A DNA stretch of 64,000 bases from the NCBI RefSeq assembly GCF_013423485.1, contig NZ_JABFFR010000041.1, forward strand, positions 1 to 64,000. The letters are read 5' to 3'. This document shows, piece by piece, positions 58,744 to 64,000 of the stretch; the first letter of the stretch is position 1, and the number at the start of each line of letters is the position of its first letter. The DNA is from Azospirillum oleiclasticum (GTDB lineage: Bacteria; Pseudomonadota; Alphaproteobacteria; Azospirillales; Azospirillaceae). Made by a program: the position numbers and the translations under genes. The notes under the pieces are model-generated. The model saw nothing but the letters and a program-made list of their open reading frames with translations. It was not told the DNA's origin and searched no databases.

Positions 58744-60201
58744 ATGACGGATCCCTCCGCCATCCTGCTCGGTGCGTACGGGCGACGCCTGCTGCGCGAG
58801 CGCACCATGCAGCCGGTCCTGGTGATCGGCCCCACCGGCTCGGGCAAGACCACCACCACGGTGCTGCCCACGCTGTTCACGGGCTGGCGCGACAGCGCCG
58901 TGGTCTGGGACTTCAAGGGCTCGCTGGTCCACGACAGCGGGGCGGCGCGCGAGCGAGCCGGCGACGTCGTCGTGCTCGACCTCGCCCGGCCCGGCGGTGC
59001 GCGCTACAACCCGCTGATGGCGGTGCGGCCGGGAACCCATCTGGTGCCCGACTGCCAGCACGCCGCCCGCATCCTCACCGAGGGCGAGAAGGAGGGGCAC
59101 TGGCGCAACGCCGCCTTCTCCTACCTCACCGGCGTCTTCGTCTTCCTGCTCACCGCCGCGGCCGACAGCGAGAAGACCCTGGCCGGCGCCCGCCGCCACA
59201 TCCTGCTGGGCGACGACGGGCTGCGGCTCATGCTGGCCGCGGGCATCCACCCCACCGCCGGGCGCGCCGCCCAGGAGCTGTGGGACAAGAGCGTCGCCGC
59301 GGCCGAAGAGGACCGCGACGACGGCAAGCCGAAGACCGAGCGCGGCGGTGGCACCGTCGACAAGAGCCTGCACTACCGCAAGTCGGTCTACGTGACCGGA
59401 TCGGTGCTGCTCGCCGAGTTCGAGGATTCCGTGTTGGAGGCGCAGACCGCCGCCAGCGACTTCTCGATCGCGGATCTGGTGGCGGGCGAGCGGCCGGTGA
59501 CGCTCTACATCGTGGCCCGGCCGATGGACGCCCGCCGGCTGCGCCGGGTGTTCAAGCTGATCCTCACCCAGATGGTCGATTTCCTCACCGTCGACCGCAA
59601 CCTCGCCGACGACGGAAGGGCGCGGCGCTGGCGGCTGCTGGTGGTGCTCGACGAGTTCCTGCAGTTCCACATGGCCGAGGCCGCCGAGTGGATCCGCTAT
59701 GTCCGCGAGTACGGCATCCGCCTGCTGCTGCTGGCCCAGAGCCTGGGCGACGTCGAGGAGCAGTACGGCAAGGGGCTGTCGGCCAACTGCCGGCTGGTGG
59801 TGTTCCGGCCGAACTCCTCGGACGAGGCCGAGCGGATCAGCCGGATGGTGGGTGAGGCGGTCGAGGAGGTGCCGACGCGCAGCACGTCCCGCGGCGTCTT
59901 CGACCTGCTGCCCACCGTCAGCCGCGGCGTCCGCCTCGACCGCCGGCCGGTGCTGCCGATGCACGCCGCCCTGGAGATGGATGGCGACGAGCTGATCGTC
60001 TTCGGCTACGGCAAGCCGATCCGCGGACGGCGGCTCCACCCCTACGCCGATCCGCGCTGGGTCGGGCTCTACGGGCCGCCGGTCCGGGTCTGGACGCCCC
60101 GGCCCGATGCCAACCGCTGGCTCGGCGCCGGAGCACCCGATGCCGCTGTCGATCCGGCCCCCACCGCCTCGCGCCGCAAGCCTCCGAGGATCTGGACATG
60201 A
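58744..60201 (+). CDS. traG: Type IV coupling protein ATPase part (TraG/VirD4)
   Basis: A 485-residue ATPase: Walker A GPTGSGKTTTTVLPTL (29-44), VVWDFKGSLVHDSGAARERA, ARYNPLMAVRPGTHLVPDCQ, Walker B LLVVLDEFLQFHMAEAAEWI and GIRLLLLAQSLGDVEEQYGK, all T4CP hallmarks. It has no membrane segment of its own; the 115-residue neighbour carries it. Together they total 600 residues, a normal TraG size. It links the relaxosome to the trb channel. The next gene overlaps by 4 bp. Confidence 0.9.
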   Translation: MTDPSAILLGAYGRRLLRERTMQPVLVIGPTGSGKTTTTVLPTLFTGWRDSAVVWDFKGSLVHDSGAARERAGDVVVLDLARPGGARYNPLMAVRPGTHLVPDCQHAARILTEGEKEGHWRNAAFSYLTGVFVFLLTAAADSEKTLAGARRHILLGDDGLRLMLAAGIHPTAGRAAQELWDKSVAAAEEDRDDGKPKTERGGGTVDKSLHYRKSVYVTGSVLLAEFEDSVLEAQTAASDFSIADLVAGERPVTLYIVARPMDARRLRRVFKLILTQMVDFLTVDRNLADDGRARRWRLLVVLDEFLQFHMAEAAEWIRYVREYGIRLLLLAQSLGDVEEQYGKGLSANCRLVVFRPNSSDEAERISRMVGEAVEEVPTRSTSRGVFDLLPTVSRGVRLDRRPVLPMHAALEMDGDELIVFGYGKPIRGRRLHPYADPRWVGLYGPPVRVWTPRPDANRWLGAGAPDAAVDPAPTASRRKPPRIWT

Positions 60202-60587
60202 CCGATCCGTCCGACGCCATGGCCACCCGGCCGATCTCCGCCCGCGTGCCCACCGTGATCGCCGATCAGATCGAGCTGGTGCAGACCCGCCAGGGCCTGC
60301 GCACGCTGAGCGACGCGGTGATCCACGTGCTCGACAAGGGGCTCGACGCCATCGCCGGCGAGCGGGCGAAGACCGAGCGGCTCGAGGCCACCGTCGCCCG
60401 CATCGACGACCTGGTGATCACCGTCGTCGCGGTGCTCAACCTGGTGCACGACCTCGACCCGGCCGCGGTCGCCGAGACCAAGGCCGCCGTCCACGAGCGG
60501 CTCGGCCACCCGCGCCGCCCCAGCCCCAAGGTGCAGGTGCACGACGGCTTCCATCCCAAGGCTTCCGGCACCGAGGGCGAGGCATGA
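60198..60587 (+). CDS. RHH-like conjugation accessory protein
   Basis: A 129-residue protein: RPISARVPTVIADQIELVQT, RQGLRTLSDAVIHVLDKGLD, then a coiled-coil-like segment ERLEATVARIDDLVITVVAV. The first half is ribbon-helix-helix-like, as in the CopG-type genes between traG and trbB in this ICE group. It overlaps both neighbours by 4 bp (ATGA at 60198 and 60584). A relaxosome or coupling role is likely, but not shown. Confidence 0.65.
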   Translation: MTDPSDAMATRPISARVPTVIADQIELVQTRQGLRTLSDAVIHVLDKGLDAIAGERAKTERLEATVARIDDLVITVVAVLNLVHDLDPAAVAETKAAVHERLGHPRRPSPKVQVHDGFHPKASGTEGEA

Positions 60588-61612
60588 CCGGCCCGGCCGC
60601 CGACCCCGACCGGGGCGCGCTGCTCCTGTACGCGCTGGAGCGGCTGCGCGAGGCGCTGTTCGGCGACCTGCTGTCCGGTGGTGTCGCCAACGTTCTGGTG
60701 CTGCCACCCCGCCGAGGCTGCACCCGCTGCCGCGTGGTGGTGAAGGACGGGCCGGAGCCGCGCTTCGTCCGGGAGGTCGGCGCGGAGGACGTCATGCGGT
60801 TCCTGGCGCTGGTCGCCGGCTTCCACCGCAAGGAGCTGCGCCGCGACCGCCCGACGCTCGACGCCGTGCTGCCGGTCACCGGCGAGCGCATCCACGCCGA
60901 CATCGAGCCTGTCACCACCGGGCCCTCCTGCTCGATCCGCCGGCCCTACCGCGGACGCGTGACGCTCGACGACTGGGCCGCCTCGGGAGCTGCGACAACA
61001 ATCCAGGTGACGTTGATCCGCCGGCTGATTCTGGAGCGCCGCACCATCGTGATCGCCGGCGATGTCGATACGGGCAAGACGACGCTGCTGCGTGCCTGCC
61101 TGGAGGAGCCGGCCCTGATGGAGGGGCTGCCGGCGGTGCTGCAGGACCCTTATGAGTTCGAGCCGCCATGTCCCTTCGCCTACACCATGCTGGCCGACCC
61201 GCAAGCCGAGCCGCCGGTGACCCTGGAGACGCTGGTGGCCGGCGCCCTGCGGGTGCCGATGACGCATCTCGTGCTGGGCGAGGTGCGCCGCGCCGAGGCA
61301 CGGCAGATGGTGGTGGGGTGGACCACCGGGCATCCCGGCCTATGCACGGTGCACGCCGGCTCGGCCTGGGACGCGCTCGACCGCATCGCCCAGATGGTCG
61401 GGCTGGGCGGCATCACCATGGATGCCTTGCAGATGCGCTGGATATCCCGCGCGGTGCACGCGGTGGTGCATCTCGCGCGCGACAGCACCGGCCGGCGCTT
61501 CGTCAACGAGATCGTCCGGGTCGAGGGCTACGACCCGGCCCAGGGCTTCGTGCTCCGCCCGCTGGGGGCGGGAGACGCAGACGGTGGAGGACCTCATGGA
61601 GTGGATGCGTAG
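60584..61612 (+). CDS. trbB: Conjugal transfer ATPase TrbB (VirB11-like)
   Basis: A 342-residue traffic ATPase. The N-terminal domain is followed by Walker A in VIAGDVDTGKTTLLRACLEE, which reads GDVDTGKT and not the usual GGTGSGKT. LQDPYEFEPPCPFAYTMLAD gives the Asp box region, HLVLGEVRRAEARQMVVGWT the Walker B region and GHPGLCTVHAGSAWDALDRI the His box. TrbB powers pilus and channel assembly. It overlaps trbC by 17 bp. Confidence 0.9.
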   Translation: MTGPAADPDRGALLLYALERLREALFGDLLSGGVANVLVLPPRRGCTRCRVVVKDGPEPRFVREVGAEDVMRFLALVAGFHRKELRRDRPTLDAVLPVTGERIHADIEPVTTGPSCSIRRPYRGRVTLDDWAASGAATTIQVTLIRRLILERRTIVIAGDVDTGKTTLLRACLEEPALMEGLPAVLQDPYEFEPPCPFAYTMLADPQAEPPVTLETLVAGALRVPMTHLVLGEVRRAEARQMVVGWTTGHPGLCTVHAGSAWDALDRIAQMVGLGGITMDALQMRWISRAVHAVVHLARDSTGRRFVNEIVRVEGYDPAQGFVLRPLGAGDADGGGPHGVDA

Positions 61613-61883
61613 TGTGCGCCGGGCGCTCGCCCCGGCGCTGGTGCTGGCCGGCGCCGCGCTGCCGGCCCGCGCCCAGGTGATCGCCGAGCTGGGCGCCGAG
61701 CTGTTCTCCTGGCAGGCGGTGTTCGACGTCAACTTCGTGCCGATCGCCGTCACCGCCGGCCTGCTGCTGGCGCTGATCGCCGCGATGTTCAGCCGCATGG
61801 CCGGGGTGGTGGTGTTCGTCTTCACCGTCGCCGGGGCTGCGGCCTATGGCATGCGCGACGGCATCATCGCGCTGGCGGGCTGA
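61596..61883 (+). CDS. trbC: Pilin subunit TrbC (VirB2-like)
   Basis: A 95-residue pre-pilin with a signal peptide (RRALAPALVLAGAALPARAQ) and two hydrophobic helices (NFVPIAVTAGLLLALIAAMF, GVVVFVFTVAGAAAYGMRDG). Order and size fit TrbC. An in-frame ATG at 61605 is also possible. It is probably processed and assembled into the conjugative pilus. Confidence 0.85.
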   Translation: MEWMRSVRRALAPALVLAGAALPARAQVIAELGAELFSWQAVFDVNFVPIAVTAGLLLALIAAMFSRMAGVVVFVFTVAGAAAYGMRDGIIALAG

Positions 61884-61885
61884 CG

Positions 61886-62221
61886 ATGACGGCCCCGCTG
61901 CCGCCACCATCCTCTTTCCCGGATGGATGGGAGAAGCCGGTGCGCCGCACCTCGGTGCGGCCGACCAAGATGCCGCTCGGCGTGCCGATGGAGCTGCTCG
62001 CCGTGGCGGTGTGGCTGGCCGCCGAGCTGTGGCTGGTTTTCGGCGCCGTTCCCCAGGCGGTGGCGGGGTTCCTCGCCGTCTTCCTCACCGCCCGCCACCT
62101 CACCCGCCGCGATCCCTGGTGGCTCGAGATCGTCCGCCAGAGTGCGGCCGCCTGGCTGCTGCGCGCCGCCCGCACCCGCGGCCGGTCGCTCGGCCTCTCC
62201 GCCTACAAGGCCCCCCGGTAA
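61886..62221 (+). CDS. trbD: Conjugal transfer protein TrbD (VirB3-like)
   Basis: A 111-residue inner-membrane protein. VRRTSVRPTKMPLGVPMELL is followed by hydrophobic AVAVWLAAELWLVFGAVPQA and AVAGFLAVFLTARHLTRRDP, then DPWWLEIVRQSAAAW. VirB3-type proteins share the P-hydrophobic-RxLTxxDP pattern. It starts 2 bp after trbC and precedes trbE. Confidence 0.88.
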   Translation: MTAPLPPPSSFPDGWEKPVRRTSVRPTKMPLGVPMELLAVAVWLAAELWLVFGAVPQAVAGFLAVFLTARHLTRRDPWWLEIVRQSAAAWLLRAARTRGRSLGLSAYKAPR

Positions 62222-62237
62222 GGAAGGAAGGGTAGTC

Positions 62238-64000
62238 GTGCTCGACCTCTCCGCCTTCGACGACGGCTACGACGCGCTGTCGCGGCACCTGCCCTGGGAC
62301 TGCTTCGTGTGGCCCGGTGTGGTGCTGCTGGAGGAGGACGGCGCCCTGATGGCGGTGGTCGAGTATAGCGGTCGCGACCAGTCGGTGCAGGACCCGGCCG
62401 AGATCCAGCAGACCGCCATGGCCGCCGGCAACGTGCTGTTCCCCTTCACCGGTGGCTGGACCTTCCACTTCGAAATGCAGCGCCGCTTCGGCCGCGGCTA
62501 CCCGCGGAGCACCGGCGTACATCCCGTCTCCGAGCTGATCGACGCCGAGCGCCGCGCCCGGCTCGACTCTCCCGGCCGGCAGCTCCGCACCCGCAGTCTT
62601 GTGGCCATCACCTACACGCCGGGCAAACCGGCGACCCGCCGTGTGGCCTCCTGGTTCACCCGCAACCCGCCGGAGCGCGCCCGGCCCGACGTCATGCGCG
62701 ATCATGTCGAGCCGTTCCGCCAGCTGGTGTTGCAGGTCGCCGGCCTGCTCGGCCGCGCCGTCGGCTGGGCCCGCATGCTGGGTGACGACGAGGTCCAGGC
62801 CTTCCTGCACTCCTGCGTCTCGCCGATCGACCAGCCCCGCGTGCTGGTCCCCGACATCCCCGGCTTCCCGATCAAGGCCAACCTCATCGACGTCGGCTTG
62901 GTGCCGGGCTCCTTCCCGGCCTGGAGCAACGGTGGGGCTGCATGGCACGTCCGGGTGGTGGGGATCGGCGGCTACCCGCGGGCCACCCATCCCGGTCTGA
63001 TGAACGCGCTCGACGCGCTGCCATTTCCCATCCGCTGGTCGGTGCGTTTCGAGGCGATGGACCATGTCCAGGCCCGCGGCGTGTTCGCCGCTCTCTGGCG
63101 CAAGCACGACGACACCTCCTACGACTGGCGCTCGGTGCTGCTGCGCGCCGTCGGCGGCTTCACGGCACTTCGCCACGACCCGGTCGGCGTGATGGAGGCG
63201 CTGGAGGCCGAGGCGGCAAGGCTGGAGGCCGAGCAGGCCGGCACCAGCTCGGGCTGGATGACGCCCACCGCCGTGCTGTGGGGCGACAGCGTCGAGGAGG
63301 CCGACGCCCGGTGCTCCGAGCTGGTGAAGGTGCTGCGCGGGCTGGGCTTCACCGCCATCGAGGAGGGGTGGGGGGCCGAGCGCGCGTGGTACGGCACGCT
63401 GCCCGGCCATGTCCGCCCCAACCCGCGCAAGGTGCCGCTGACCCAGGTCCAGCTCGCCGATTTCCTCATCCTGTCCTCCGTGTGGGGCGGGCCGCGGGTG
63501 AACCCGCACCTGCGCTGCGATCCGCTGATGCAGCTCGAGGCCGAGGGCGGCACGCCGCTGATGCTCGACCTGCACCAGGGGCCGGATGGAGCCGCCCTGG
63601 TGATCGGCCCGCCGCGCACCGGCAAGTCCACCGTGCTTGCCATGCTCGGCCACCAGTTCCTCGCCCGCGTGCCGCAGGGCCGGGTGGTGTGGATCGACGT
63701 CGATGCCACCGAGAGCACCAGCCTGGTCGCCACCTGGGCCGCCGGCGGCGAGTTCCTCTCCATGGGTGCCGGTGATCTCGCCTATCAGGATCTCGCCCTT
63801 CAGCCTCTGGCCGATGTTGACACGCCGGGCGGATTCGCCTGGGGTCACGGCTTCGTGCTGGACCTGCTGCGCCTGCAAGGGGTGCTGGGACCGGGCGGCT
63901 TGTCGGCGGCCGAGGCCGGCGACGCGGTCGACATCGCCCTGCGCCTGCTGGCCGCGTCGCCGGCTTCCGAGCGCACCCTGTCGCATCTCGCCCATGTCGT
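62238..64000 (+). CDS. trbE: Conjugal transfer ATPase TrbE (VirB4-like), 3' end outside window
   Basis: The first 587 codons of a VirB4-type ATPase. The GTG at 62238 follows a strong AAGGAAGG. The N-terminal part has SRHLPWDCFVWPGVVLLEED and GGWTFHFEMQRRFGRGYPRS. Walker A, ALVIGPPRTGKSTVLAMLGH, is near residue 457, followed by GRVVWIDVDATESTSLVATW. TrbE energises the type IV channel. The Walker B and C-terminal domain lie beyond the window. The continuation should be trbJ, trbL, trbF, trbG and trbI if the operon is standard. Confidence 0.9.
   Translation, partial: MLDLSAFDDGYDALSRHLPWDCFVWPGVVLLEEDGALMAVVEYSGRDQSVQDPAEIQQTAMAAGNVLFPFTGGWTFHFEMQRRFGRGYPRSTGVHPVSELIDAERRARLDSPGRQLRTRSLVAITYTPGKPATRRVASWFTRNPPERARPDVMRDHVEPFRQLVLQVAGLLGRAVGWARMLGDDEVQAFLHSCVSPIDQPRVLVPDIPGFPIKANLIDVGLVPGSFPAWSNGGAAWHVRVVGIGGYPRATHPGLMNALDALPFPIRWSVRFEAMDHVQARGVFAALWRKHDDTSYDWRSVLLRAVGGFTALRHDPVGVMEALEAEAARLEAEQAGTSSGWMTPTAVLWGDSVEEADARCSELVKVLRGLGFTAIEEGWGAERAWYGTLPGHVRPNPRKVPLTQVQLADFLILSSVWGGPRVNPHLRCDPLMQLEAEGGTPLMLDLHQGPDGAALVIGPPRTGKSTVLAMLGHQFLARVPQGRVVWIDVDATESTSLVATWAAGGEFLSMGAGDLAYQDLALQPLADVDTPGGFAWGHGFVLDLLRLQGVLGPGGLSAAEAGDAVDIALRLLAASPASERTLSHLAHV

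Noticed and set aside
1..64000. CRISPR array, rRNA or tRNA genes
   Set aside because: No regularly spaced direct repeats and no rRNA or tRNA signatures were seen anywhere in the window.

Overview
The window is very GC-rich and gene-dense. Its gene content is that of an alphaproteobacterium: an exoD homologue, RepB-type partition proteins, ArdC, and DUF736/DUF2285/DUF6499 proteins beside a trb-type conjugation system. An Azospirillum-like member of the Rhodospirillales is my best guess, but this is inference from family content, because no rRNA or tRNA gene is present. No CRISPR array was seen. The window is mostly accessory DNA: two blocks of an integrative and conjugative element (ICE) or conjugative plasmid, a defence cassette, and a cargo region.

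Left end (1-2597): a ribokinase gene cut by the window edge, a divergent DeoR-type repressor and an Rpn-type nuclease gene. Defence block (2984-15247): five minus-strand genes encode, in transcription order, an SNF2-like helicase with a DUF3883 tail, a DUF1156 DNA methyltransferase, an ABC-type ATPase with a DUF3696 tail, a PIN nuclease, and a DUF499 ATPase with an N-terminal HEPN domain carrying an Rx4H motif. A divergent XRE repressor gene with an inverted repeat at its start codon faces the cassette. Next come three start-stop-coupled genes (15357-18735): a large serine recombinase and two ParB/RepB-like proteins.

ICE block 1 (19479-29681) holds ArdC antirestriction, a large ParB-like protein, a DUF6117 protein, a Strawberry-notch-type helicase, a Toprim primase-like protein and a DUF2493 protein. 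ICE block 2 (49754-64000, running off the right edge) holds a DUF736 protein, an RHH protein and an XRE repressor sharing TTCACG-N3-CGTGAA operators, DUF2285/DUF6499 genes, AlpA, RepA and ParA, a toxin-antitoxin insertion, a short relaxase, a coupling protein split in two, and trbB-C-D-E. Two structured intergenic elements with the same geometry (28562-28634 and 49568-49627) lie one in each block.

Between the blocks (29.9-49.6 kb) lies cargo or host DNA. It contains remnants of a DUF2326 defence gene, IS66 and ISL3-like transposases, TrkH and two SDR genes. Its intact genes encode a CorC-type CBS protein, TerC, ExoD, a GT2 glycosyltransferase, an ECF sigma/anti-sigma/membrane-protein operon, a chromate operon (rhodanese-ChrB plus ChrA), and a nickel/cobalt-type cluster (HupE-like protein, His-rich protein, RcnR-type repressor, MFS exporter with a His-rich tail). 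The most promising places for undescribed biology are the defence cassette with its nested ATPase-PIN pair, the recombinase-ParB-RepB triad, the structured leaders before ardC and parB, and the two-copy structured intergenic element.
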